The position numbers and the translations under genes were made by a program. From assembly GCA_015063285.1 (NCBI GenBank), contig SUST01000002.1:62001-126000 (forward strand): a DNA stretch of 64,000 bases, in the 5' to 3' direction. Positions 1 to 8,170 of this stretch are shown here, in pieces (within the stretch, counting starts at the first letter, position 1; every line of letters starts with the position of its first letter). The DNA comes from Thermoplasmata archaeon. GTDB lineage: Archaea > Thermoplasmatota > Thermoplasmata > Methanomassiliicoccales > Methanomethylophilaceae. Below the pieces are notes generated by a model. The model was not told where the DNA came from, ran no database searches, and was given only the letters and a program-made list of their open reading frames with translations.

Positions 1-237
1 GAAGGGTTGGGATGCACCGGATTCAAGATCGGATCCTACTACTCTCGGAACGAGAGGCAGCCTGACAATATCCTCAAAGTCGTCGACAAACCGTTCATGG
101 AACTCATCGTGGAGATGAACGGAGAGGAACAGACGCTTCCCAGATTCCAGTGGAAGGACGGAAGGGAGTCGATACTGGTCCCTGATGATATGAGAGGACA
201 TGTCTCCGTGGATTCCACCAAGGAGGTGATCGCATGA
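1..237 (+). CDS. Hypothetical protein, 5' end outside window
   Basis: The reading frame is already open at base 1 and ends at a TGA at 235-237, so the start probably lies before the window. About 78 residues are visible, with no motif I recognise. The stop overlaps the ATG of the next gene (ATGA at 234-237), which indicates translational coupling within one operon. It shares its strand with the next two genes and looks like the tail of an accessory or mobile region. No function is proposed. Confidence 0.55.
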   Translation, partial: EGLGCTGFKIGSYYSRNERQPDNILKVVDKPFMELIVEMNGEEQTLPRFQWKDGRESILVPDDMRGHVSVDSTKEVIA

Positions 238-533
238 GCCTCTTCGAGACTGGACCAGTTGTAACCACACCAGGAATCAGAGAGATAATGGAACTCGGAT
301 CCCAGGCGATTGAGACCATCCAGAATTGCCTGGACAGGCACTGCCAGGGAGACTGGGGAGACCTGTGCGACGACGACAAGCAGCTCAACCAGGACTCCCT
401 GGATGAGGAGAAGGAGAAGGGATTCACCTATGACAACCTCTTCAGCTCATACGAGACCGACTTCGGAAAGATCTACATCATAACCGAATGTGACAGGTCG
501 GTCACGACCATCCTGACACCAGAGGAGTACTGA
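234..533 (+). CDS. Small mobile-element-type protein (99 aa)
   Basis: A 99-residue acidic protein with the stretch GDWGDLCDDDKQLNQD around residue 40 and a C-terminal DRSVTTILTPEEY. I recall the same two blocks (GDWGDLCEEDK... and RSxTTILFPSEY) in small unnamed proteins of bacterial conjugative transposons and plasmids, so this is probably the same family, suggesting transfer from or exchange with bacteria. The biochemical role is unknown. It overlaps the preceding frame by four bases and is followed after eight bases by a hairpin terminator. Confidence 0.75.
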   Translation: MSLFETGPVVTTPGIREIMELGSQAIETIQNCLDRHCQGDWGDLCDDDKQLNQDSLDEEKEKGFTYDNLFSSYETDFGKIYIITECDRSVTTILTPEEY

Positions 534-541
534 CCTCCGAA

Positions 542-557
542 GGGGCCGAAAGGCCCC
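542..557 (+). terminator. Hairpin GGGGCC-GAAA-GGCCCC
   Basis: A perfect six-base GC stem with a GAAA loop lies eight bases after the stop of the 99-aa gene and before the RBS of the next gene. It has no long T run, so it may be a partial terminator or an mRNA 3'-end stabiliser rather than a full stop. Confidence 0.5.
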
Positions 558-574
558 ATTTACAGGGTGATAAG

Positions 575-1519
575 ATGAACGCTGCAAAGCAATTGACACT
601 GTTCGCATTCGACGACATCCCAGTATCATCGGAACCGAAATGGCTGGAAGACTATGACGGGACCCACAAGGGAATCTACAGGATGGATGCAGAGGCCATA
701 GTCGAGGATCTGAACAGGATGCCCTCGGGGAAGGGCTCATGGCTGAGATGCCTTGAAGTGGACCATACCCGTTCCTATGAGTCCAGATTCAAGGACTGGG
801 ATGCCTGCATCTGGATGCAGAGGGGGATAGGTATGAAAAAGATGGTGAAGTCCACGGGAGAGGTGATGGACTGCATCGACCCGCATCCGTACAAGTGGCA
901 TTACCTCGATGGGAAGCAGATACGCGAATGGATCTACGAGCCTCTGAAGGAGGCATGGATAGATAACGATACACTGCATATCAAACTCGATTCTGGAGAG
1001 TATCTCGCAGAGATACATTCTAATGAGGAGATCGACAGATACAACCTGCATCCCTACAACCCAACGATGGATCTTGAACACTTCGCAATCGAATGCTACA
1101 AGCACCAGCTTCCGAGAGATATGATGGCCTGGAGAAAGGAATACGTGTATGGAACACCGGCTCTGAGACCATTTTCCAGAAACATATCAGTGGAAGATGC
1201 GAAGAAGATCAGTCTGAAGGGAGACATCCCCAACGGAATGGTACCGAACGAGCAGTTCAACCAGATATGCGAATGCGCCGAGAGGATCGGCATCCAACTG
1301 CAATTGTCTTACGACGTCCCCGCACTGAGGAACCTTGCGATGTATCCGGTGGAGGAGTGCTGCAAGACATGTCTAAGAAAGAAATCCTCCAACAGGGACA
1401 AGGATTCCGAATGCTGGAAGAACAGCGGACAGGTGTGCTGCAGCAGTTATATGTGGGACAGGAAGACGCCTGCAAAGAAGAAGGTGAACGTTAAAAGAGG
1501 AGATTATGAAGATGAATAA
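575..1519 (+). CDS. Hypothetical protein with C-terminal Cys cluster (314 aa)
   Basis: The ATG at 575 is preceded by GGGTGATAAG, a good archaeal ribosome binding site. The N terminus (KQLTLFAFDDIP) resembles the short QLSLF-type leader seen on many mobile-element proteins. The middle has no motif I know. Residues about 275-300 carry a dense cysteine group (CCKTC, then C, then CCSS), consistent with a zinc site. The gene is convergent with hsdR, the two stops abutting at 1519/1520, so it is probably cargo of the element whose end lies left of the window. Function unknown. Confidence 0.7.
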   Translation: MNAAKQLTLFAFDDIPVSSEPKWLEDYDGTHKGIYRMDAEAIVEDLNRMPSGKGSWLRCLEVDHTRSYESRFKDWDACIWMQRGIGMKKMVKSTGEVMDCIDPHPYKWHYLDGKQIREWIYEPLKEAWIDNDTLHIKLDSGEYLAEIHSNEEIDRYNLHPYNPTMDLEHFAIECYKHQLPRDMMAWRKEYVYGTPALRPFSRNISVEDAKKISLKGDIPNGMVPNEQFNQICECAERIGIQLQLSYDVPALRNLAMYPVEECCKTCLRKKSSNRDKDSECWKNSGQVCCSSYMWDRKTPAKKKVNVKRGDYEDE

Positions 1520-4351
1520 TCACACTTCGACCAAAGGCGATGTACCGTCATAATCAACATTGATGTTGATCTCCTGAACCGCCTTAAGTATGTTATCGAG
1601 GACATCATGATCCTCCTTGAATATCTGATTGATACTACCTTTATTGATGAAGGGCTTGCCTGACAATTTCTTCTTGTCAACGACACCATACATGACAACG
1701 TGCTCGATGATCTCGTTGAGGAAATACATCTGACTGTCGCTGAGATCCGATAAAGACAGGTATTTTGCGAATATCTTGTAGGCAGCCTCCCTATCCAGAC
1801 CTACAATCTGGCGAACTAGAAGCTTGACCGATACATCCTTGAATTCTAACTCGAACTCGGATTTGGATTCGGGATCTGTCCAGAGGATATCCTCAAGCTC
1901 CTGGAGATCCTCCCCATCCAAAGGCTGGTTGGTATGTATTTTCTGAATTGCGATATAATCCATATGGGATTCGATAAGATTCCTCACCTTCTTCTTGTAA
2001 TCGGTGTATTGGAACTCGGGTAGCTCGAACCCTTTGTCCTCTATGGATCTTATGTCGTCAGAGAGATTTGTCGTATACATCTTCTCCTCCTTCTCGATTA
2101 GATTCATGAGGTCGCGTAACTCCTGACGGATCTTCTCAAAATCCATGACGGAACAGGAGACAAGATAATCGCGATCCATACACCTGCGAATGGTCGCATC
2201 ATGGCTCTTGACATTAGCTAGCGTATAGCACCGGTTATAGAGATAGCTAGCCTTTCTGACGAGATCGGAAATATGCTTCCTTGGAACGATACCGTCCGAA
2301 ACGAAATTGCAGATAGACATCATCAGATTGTCGAACCTCAACTTGTTGACATCGTCCTGTTTGCACTCGATATGAGATGCGACATGGTCGGTCAGAATGT
2401 CCAAATCATCATCCGTAAGCATCTGGAAAGAGCTTTCATCCGAGAACTGCTGGATGAATGCCCTATCGAGACCAATGTCGAAATTATTTAGGCAAATGCC
2501 TCTGACATCTGACAATTCATCATTGACCAGATCTGAACGCATCTTGGCATATTCTGGGCTGCTGAACTGGCCGGATTGCAGTTTGATAATCATCTTGGAT
2601 CTCTGGATGAAAAGGGCTTTGGAAACAGAGATACTGCTCGGTGGTTCCACACCTTCTGGATGCTCATCGAAATATTCGAAATTACCACAGAAATCGAAGA
2701 TCTGGAAATGGTCCTTCGGCATACCGTCGATAAGGTCATCACAAGGCCTGGTTCCGCGACCTATCATCTGCCAGAACTTTATCCTGCTATAGATGGGTTT
2801 GAAGAATACCAGATTGAGGATGCAAGGTATGTCAACACCAGTGTCAAGCATATCGACCGATATCGCGATACGGGTCGTGCTGTCCTTATCCTCGAACTTC
2901 TTCATCAACGAATCAGGAGACTCCCTTCTTCTGGACGATCCTGAACTGGTCTTATAATCGATGACGACACAGGCATCCTTATCTTGGTTGGGAAGCATGG
3001 CATAGAATTCGTCCCTGATGGCCTCGGCATGCTGATGAGTTGTAGCGAATATGATCGTCTTACCAAGAGTTGCCCCCTCATCGACGCGGATTCCTTTTTC
3101 CCACAGGGTCTGTATCACCTTACGGATTGAATCGCGGCTGATGACCTTCCTATAGAAACTCTGAGGCGGTATGAAGTCCGGAACGATACCATTCTCATCC
3201 ATGAATTCATACTTGAACCGTTCCTGTTCCTGCAGAGTGAGGTCGGAGAATCTAATCCCTTCGCGATTGAACTTCATATCAACGTCGGTAAGATTGAAAG
3301 GTTTGAGGACCCCCTGCTTAACACCCTCGTCATAGCTGTACTCATATACCGAGGATCTATCGTCGATATCGAAAAGCTCGAAAGTGGATATCTCGTCAAG
3401 ACTGTTCCTGGGAGTGGCTGTGAGACCGAGTACATACGCATCGAAATACTCGAAGACCGCCCTGTATTTCTCATAGACTGAACGGTGGACCTCATCAAGA
3501 ATGACCAATTGGAAATGACCAGGGGAATAGATGCGGCCTGTAGCACCATCCCTATTGAGAAGAGACGCCATCGAAGGATAGGTCGAAATGACAATCCTTG
3601 ACTTATAATTAGGCGAGGGATTATCCCCATAGACCATAGTAGGATCGTAAGAATGTAGATTTGAATCAAAGGTACCGTACGCCTGAGTTACAAGCTTCTT
3701 CCTATCTGCGAAAAAGAGGACATTCTTGGCCCAACCATAATTAAGAAAGATGTCGGAGATGGATGCGGCCACACGGGTCTTACCAGATCCGGTAGCCATG
3801 ATAAGGAGATTTTTGCGTCTCCCCTCAGAATATTGTCTCTTGACATGTTTGATAGCCTGTATCTGATAAGGGCGTCCAGCAATAGATTCCTTGATCTCAG
3901 CAGAAGTCAATGAATCAGCCCTGTACCGGGATAATTCATGATAGGTATGAAGATCTGATTGTGAATAGAAACCGTGTATAGGGCGCAAAGAAATGTTGTC
4001 GAGAATCATAAGTTTGACACCATTGGTCAGAAAGACCACTGGACGGCGATTGGCTGAATCATGTGATTGATAATAGTCAGCATACTCCTGGGCCTGCAAC
4101 AAGCCAGCTTCGGGATTTATGGATGTACGTTTGGCCTCTACCACGGCAAGAACAGTGTGGTCCTTGTCATAGAGAACATAATCGGAGAATCCAATACCTG
4201 ATTGGGTACTATTACCAGAAACCCTGGACTCAATCTCATAGTTCTCATGAAGTTTCCATCCTTGTTCGGATAGCATCTTATCGATGAAATTATCACGAGT
4301 ATCCTTCTCAGTGAACACAAGATAACTGAGTGGACCGTATGAATTACCCAT
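1520..4351 (-). CDS. hsdR: Type I restriction enzyme, motor/nuclease subunit HsdR
   Basis: A 943-residue protein with the usual HsdR order: an N-terminal nuclease-type region containing VVEAKR near residue 73 (the E-x-K of a PD-(D/E)xK fold), a Walker A motif ATGSGKTR near 186, the DEVHRS motor motif near 285, LGLTATP shortly after, and GRGTRP of helicase motif VI near 530. In the family it translocates DNA and cleaves unmethylated foreign DNA in complex with HsdM and HsdS. The ATG is preceded by GAGGTG. It is the last gene of hsdM-hsdS-hsdR, nine bases after hsdS. No frameshift or missing motif is visible, so it appears functional. Confidence 0.95.
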   Translation of the reverse strand: MGNSYGPLSYLVFTEKDTRDNFIDKMLSEQGWKLHENYEIESRVSGNSTQSGIGFSDYVLYDKDHTVLAVVEAKRTSINPEAGLLQAQEYADYYQSHDSANRRPVVFLTNGVKLMILDNISLRPIHGFYSQSDLHTYHELSRYRADSLTSAEIKESIAGRPYQIQAIKHVKRQYSEGRRKNLLIMATGSGKTRVAASISDIFLNYGWAKNVLFFADRKKLVTQAYGTFDSNLHSYDPTMVYGDNPSPNYKSRIVISTYPSMASLLNRDGATGRIYSPGHFQLVILDEVHRSVYEKYRAVFEYFDAYVLGLTATPRNSLDEISTFELFDIDDRSSVYEYSYDEGVKQGVLKPFNLTDVDMKFNREGIRFSDLTLQEQERFKYEFMDENGIVPDFIPPQSFYRKVISRDSIRKVIQTLWEKGIRVDEGATLGKTIIFATTHQHAEAIRDEFYAMLPNQDKDACVVIDYKTSSGSSRRRESPDSLMKKFEDKDSTTRIAISVDMLDTGVDIPCILNLVFFKPIYSRIKFWQMIGRGTRPCDDLIDGMPKDHFQIFDFCGNFEYFDEHPEGVEPPSSISVSKALFIQRSKMIIKLQSGQFSSPEYAKMRSDLVNDELSDVRGICLNNFDIGLDRAFIQQFSDESSFQMLTDDDLDILTDHVASHIECKQDDVNKLRFDNLMMSICNFVSDGIVPRKHISDLVRKASYLYNRCYTLANVKSHDATIRRCMDRDYLVSCSVMDFEKIRQELRDLMNLIEKEEKMYTTNLSDDIRSIEDKGFELPEFQYTDYKKKVRNLIESHMDYIAIQKIHTNQPLDGEDLQELEDILWTDPESKSEFELEFKDVSVKLLVRQIVGLDREAAYKIFAKYLSLSDLSDSQMYFLNEIIEHVVMYGVVDKKKLSGKPFINKGSINQIFKEDHDVLDNILKAVQEININVDYDGTSPLVEV

Positions 4352-4360
4352 CTGAACACC

Positions 4361-5530
4361 TCATCCTTTCTTCAAAGAGAAATACTCTTGTTGAATGGAT
4401 TTTGATAATTGAATTAAATTATTACGCTGATTAATCACATCATTTTTCATCTTCTCAATCTGCTGGACAAATGCAGCAAAAGATTCCTGAATCGGAATAG
4501 GTGGAAGTCCAATAGACAATTTTTCAAAAAATGACTGTTGTATTCTCTGCTGACCGGCAGTACCTTTCATCTTATTGGAAGCCAATTGTCTAAGAGTATC
4601 TGACTTAAGAAGATATTTAAGCCATACCGCATTAGAAACGCCGGGGATGGGACGAGAAACATGGATTTCAGTCGTACCAAATGCTAAACCATTTGTACAG
4701 CCATCTGCAATTGCAACTTTACCATTCTCAAAAGAAGGCGTTATTTTAGCAAAAATAACATCCCCATCTCTAAAGTAAGAATAACCTTCACGGACTTCAC
4801 CTAATTGTTTAACATCATTAAGACTAATGACGCCATTGGAACCAATATTTTCCATCGGAACAAAAGAAACAAGAATTTCGTCATCCAAATGATTAATTTC
4901 TGATTTACTCGGATTAAAAACCATACATTCCATAAATGGTTTGGGAGAGTATTTAGGAAAGAAAAACGGATCTCCGAACAACTCATTAAATTTGGATTTT
5001 ATTAATTCATCGTAAAGGCCAATTAACGTGTCATACCGTTCGATCATATCAGTTATTTTATTAATATTCTCAACAAACTTTTTTTGAATATCGACACTAT
5101 ACAACCTAATAGGGATTTTTTGTAAAAGATATATGGTAAGCTCAGGTCTAACAGATCCTCTGCATATCGCGTCTATAATCTGCAAATAAAGATCGCTTTT
5201 TAAAAGTAATTCTAAATATTCTGGATAGATTTCATCACCTGTGAGTTTAAAAACTACATAACGGGAACTGACCAAAACCCTATCCATAACATTTTGATAA
5301 CCTAAGGAGCCAACATTTGCTCTTAGAGGATTGTAAGCAAAATGACCTCTAGGGACTATCTTATAAGTTGTCTTGTCATCGCTAGACATATCTTTATCAA
5401 AAAACGAAGTACAAAAACCTCTATCGCGAGTTACACTATATACTGGAATCTCATCATCAGATTTATTTCTAATATTATCAGCAACAACATATGGCTTTAA
5501 AAGAACAATAGAACCAGATACCGATGTCAT
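4361..5530 (-). CDS. hsdS: Type I restriction specificity subunit HsdS
   Basis: A 389-residue protein of the length expected for HsdS, with two target-recognition halves. The first half ends in the linker FVENINKITDMIERYDTLIGLYDELIKSKFNELFGD and the second ends in QQIEKMKNDVINQRNNLIQLS; both look like the alpha-helical spacer repeats that set the distance between the two half-sites. The typical phrase GTAGQQRI before the second helix supports the call. The start codon follows the hsdM stop directly (TGA then ATG). The gene is visibly richer in A+T than hsdM and hsdR, as expected for the variable, frequently exchanged subunit. The DNA target cannot be read from sequence. Confidence 0.93.
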   Translation of the reverse strand: MTSVSGSIVLLKPYVVADNIRNKSDDEIPVYSVTRDRGFCTSFFDKDMSSDDKTTYKIVPRGHFAYNPLRANVGSLGYQNVMDRVLVSSRYVVFKLTGDEIYPEYLELLLKSDLYLQIIDAICRGSVRPELTIYLLQKIPIRLYSVDIQKKFVENINKITDMIERYDTLIGLYDELIKSKFNELFGDPFFFPKYSPKPFMECMVFNPSKSEINHLDDEILVSFVPMENIGSNGVISLNDVKQLGEVREGYSYFRDGDVIFAKITPSFENGKVAIADGCTNGLAFGTTEIHVSRPIPGVSNAVWLKYLLKSDTLRQLASNKMKGTAGQQRIQQSFFEKLSIGLPPIPIQESFAAFVQQIEKMKNDVINQRNNLIQLSKSIQQEYFSLKKG

Positions 5531-7042
5531 TCAGATCAAATCCTTGAACTGTTTTAACGATTGGATAGTCTTTTCAGTATTCGAAATAATATCATCAAGA
5601 ATCTCTGAAGGTGGCCTATACTGAATCTCTTTAATGACGATCTCCTTGTATTCCTTAAAAGTCAAGTTATAATTATGCTCCACAATCTCATCTTTCGATA
5701 CCATGAATGATTTATCTAATCTAGTTCTACCGACTTCATTATCAAGATTAAAATAACGATTTAAGACATCAGGAATATCATTATCATCAATAGGATCATG
5801 TCTTGTATCTAGAGTAAAACCGTCAGATTCCATATTATAAAACCATACCTTGTCTGTACCTCCACAACCAGTCTTATTGAAAATTAGAATAGATGTAGAA
5901 ACATCTGAATATGGAAGAAAAACTCCTTTCGGCAAAGTAATTGCAGCAATTAATTGATTTTTATCAACAATTTCTTTTTTAATCGATATTGCGGCCTTTG
6001 TTTCCCAGAATAAAACACCTTCAGGAACAATGACCGCACACCTACCGCCCACTCTCAGCAACTTAACCATAAGAGAAAGGAAAAGAAGTTCAGTTTTTGT
6101 ACAATCAGTTATAGTAAGAAGATCGGGTTTAACCAAGATTTTGTCTGTGATCTTACCGGTGAAAGGCGGATTCGCAAGTATGAGCGAATACTTATCATCG
6201 ATAACATAATCATCCTCGAGACTGTTCCTGTGAACTATGTCTGGATTCTCGATCCTATGCAACATCATATTCATTGCGGCAATCCTGATCATATGCGGAT
6301 CCTTGTCAAAACCGGAGAACATCGAATTATTGTAATGGTAAAGAACCGAGTCCTCACGAAGCTTATCCTGATGGTGTTCAGTAAGATATTCCGCAGCAGT
6401 GATGAGGAAACCACCGGTTCCACATGCAGGATCGGCGATTACATCGTCCGTATTCGGTTGCATGAGATCGACCATGAGGCGAATGATGTGCCTTGGTGTC
6501 CTGAACTGACCGTTTTTCTTCTGCGTTGATAGTTCTCCGAGCAGATACTCATAGAGGTCTCCTCTGACATCATTGTTGTTCTCACGCTCTATTATCTCAT
6601 AGATTTCATCGAGATTGTCGACGACACGGGTGAACATAACGGGGTTAGGGATGGTGAACTTGGCATCCGCCATGAACTTGCTGAATGCACTATCCTTCTC
6701 ACCATGAAGTGTCTTAATGAATGGAAATACACCGTCTCTGACGGTCGCGAACATTCTTTCAGGATTCATATCCTTGAAAACGGACCATTTGAAATCATGC
6801 TTATCCCAGACTATATTGTTCTCCTCAGAGGAAAAAGAACCGACAAACTTGCTCTCGTAAGGGATTCCCAACAGATTTGATGTCTCGATTCCATCGATAT
6901 CCATATCGTCCAGATCGTGAATGAACATCAGATAAGTGATCTGTTCTATGATGGAAACTGATTCAGTGTCACTACCTCCGGCCCAGAAAAGATCCCAAAG
7001 CTTCTTGACACTATTCTTCATCTCTGTTGAAAGACCCGACAA
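5531..7042 (-). CDS. hsdM: Type I restriction-modification methyltransferase HsdM
   Basis: A 503-residue N6-adenine methyltransferase. The AdoMet-binding motif DPACGTGGF is near residue 203 and the catalytic motif NPPF (ILANPPFTGK) near 288, with a family-typical YLLGEL-x-GQFRTPRHI block before motif I. It modifies the HsdS-defined site and is also needed for restriction. The start is taken as TTG at 7042, which has GGAAGGGG four bases upstream; an internal ATG seven codons later lacks a binding site. It is the first gene of the operon. The long open region upstream (7043-7186) probably holds its promoter. Confidence 0.94.
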   Translation of the reverse strand: MSGLSTEMKNSVKKLWDLFWAGGSDTESVSIIEQITYLMFIHDLDDMDIDGIETSNLLGIPYESKFVGSFSSEENNIVWDKHDFKWSVFKDMNPERMFATVRDGVFPFIKTLHGEKDSAFSKFMADAKFTIPNPVMFTRVVDNLDEIYEIIERENNNDVRGDLYEYLLGELSTQKKNGQFRTPRHIIRLMVDLMQPNTDDVIADPACGTGGFLITAAEYLTEHHQDKLREDSVLYHYNNSMFSGFDKDPHMIRIAAMNMMLHRIENPDIVHRNSLEDDYVIDDKYSLILANPPFTGKITDKILVKPDLLTITDCTKTELLFLSLMVKLLRVGGRCAVIVPEGVLFWETKAAISIKKEIVDKNQLIAAITLPKGVFLPYSDVSTSILIFNKTGCGGTDKVWFYNMESDGFTLDTRHDPIDDNDIPDVLNRYFNLDNEVGRTRLDKSFMVSKDEIVEHNYNLTFKEYKEIVIKEIQYRPPSEILDDIISNTEKTIQSLKQFKDLI

Positions 7043-7125
7043 ATAACCCCTTCCATGACAGTTAGCAAAGGGGAATCAGGGTTTACATATTTGGATTAAA
7101 CGAGACAATGCATCGAATAAGAATA

Positions 7126-7149
7126 TGCCCACCTGAATTCAGGCAGGCA
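7126..7149. repeat. Imperfect 24-bp palindrome centred on CCTGAATTCAGG
   Basis: A perfect 12-bp palindrome (7132-7143) extended by TGCC/GGCA arms. It lies between the end of the minus-strand gene at 7187 and the hsdM start, so it could be a terminator for the former or an operator of the R-M operon; the sequence does not decide. Confidence 0.4.
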
Positions 7150-7186
7150 TGAAAGTGTTTGCGCTACATGCCGGATCTACAGCCGA

Positions 7187-7471
7187 TCAGTGCTCTGTAA
7201 AGATGCTCACCGGCTTCAATCCGTCTACTAGCTCTGCGCATGTATCGGGATCCGGAAGAGGGACCCTGATCTGAAGGATTGCTTCTGAGGTGGCCTCGTC
7301 GCGGCTGTTGATAGAGCAGCCGCTGAGGAAGATGTCCTCGTAGACGTACTTCATCAATAGAGTGGTGAGATATACTCTCTCGCAGTCGATGAAACCGTCG
7401 ATGCCTCTCTCTATTCTCTCTTTAAGCCATTCCTTGTCCTTGTCAATGATGTTGTCAGACATGGAATACAT
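7187..7471 (-). CDS. Hypothetical protein (94 aa)
   Basis: A short soluble protein with no recognised motif. Two starts are possible, ATG at 7471 or ATG at 7462. A TATA-like TTTATTAA (minus strand, 7488-7495) would place the transcript start between them, so the mRNA is probably nearly leaderless and the second start is as likely as the first. It lies between the R-M operon and small exported proteins. Function unknown. Confidence 0.5.
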   Translation of the reverse strand: MYSMSDNIIDKDKEWLKERIERGIDGFIDCERVYLTTLLMKYVYEDIFLSGCSINSRDEATSEAILQIRVPLPDPDTCAELVDGLKPVSIFTEH

Positions 7472-7507
7472 ATGGGTTGTATGAAGTTAATAAAGAGTTC
7501 CTGATTT

Positions 7508-7529
7508 TTTAGGGTTTAAAAACCCTAAA
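7508..7529. promoter_or_regulatory. Perfect palindrome in divergent promoter region
   Basis: TTTAGGGTTT, AA, then AAACCCTAAA: a 10-bp-arm inverted repeat midway between the divergent genes at 7471 and 7567. Both flanks carry TATA-like A+T runs. This is what a dimeric repressor operator acting on both genes would look like, although it could also fold as a terminator (T-rich on both sides). Confidence 0.45.
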
Positions 7530-7566
7530 TTTTTATCAGTAAAACTGCAATTAACTATTAGATAGA

Positions 7567-8139
7567 ATGAAAGCAAGCACGACAATTGCAATTATTGTAG
7601 TTGCTATAGTAGTCGCGGGAGTTGGAATCTATGCATTACAATCCTCAGACAATGATAACAATAACAGTAGCAACAACGGTAGCAGCAAAACATCGACTGA
7701 AAGAAGTTTTAATCCAGCTAACGGAACATACCAATATGAAACTGACCCGTGGAATGAGAATGGATCGGCATACAAAGCAACACTCTCTATAAAATTCACG
7801 AACGGGAACATTGTGTCATACAATATGTCAAAAACTTACGTAGGGGGAGCTTCCGTAGTACTGGAGCCTAACAGCATCAAACCCGTAGAACCGGTTCCGA
7901 TGGATCCGACACCATATGGTATGAAAAAGACCAATGAGCTCATACAGGAAGCTAACCCATATCTGAAAACATATACGAGATACTCTGACATGGAGTATGG
8001 AAGCTATCACGGACAAAAAGTGGTGACATACCACTTCGGAGGGAATGGAGATAGCATGTGGGTGATGGAATCAGGCGTTCCCTGTAAAATTCAGGACTAT
8101 TACGATGGAAAAAAATTGACTTTTAAAATTATAGGTTAA
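7567..8139 (+). CDS. N-terminally anchored extracellular protein (190 aa)
   Basis: One hydrophobic segment (residues about 6-24) is followed by an Asn/Ser-rich linker (about 26-45) and a soluble domain of about 140 residues with no family I recognise. The topology implies a single N-terminal membrane anchor with the domain outside the cell. It is convergent with the adhesin-like gene that follows and shares a bidirectional terminator with it. No enzymatic residues are evident. Confidence 0.7.
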   Translation: MKASTTIAIIVVAIVVAGVGIYALQSSDNDNNNSSNNGSSKTSTERSFNPANGTYQYETDPWNENGSAYKATLSIKFTNGNIVSYNMSKTYVGGASVVLEPNSIKPVEPVPMDPTPYGMKKTNELIQEANPYLKTYTRYSDMEYGSYHGQKVVTYHFGGNGDSMWVMESGVPCKIQDYYDGKKLTFKIIG

Positions 8140-8142
8140 AAA

Positions 8143-8164
8143 CTGAGCGGGAGCACCCGCTCAG
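8143..8164. terminator. Bidirectional terminator between convergent genes
   Basis: A perfect 9-bp stem (CTGAGCGGG / CCCGCTCAG) with an AGCA loop, four bases after the TAA of the plus-strand gene and seven bases from the stop of the minus-strand gene. T-rich sequence follows on the plus side and an A-rich run on the other, so it can serve both transcripts. Confidence 0.8.
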
Positions 8165-8170
8165 TATTAT

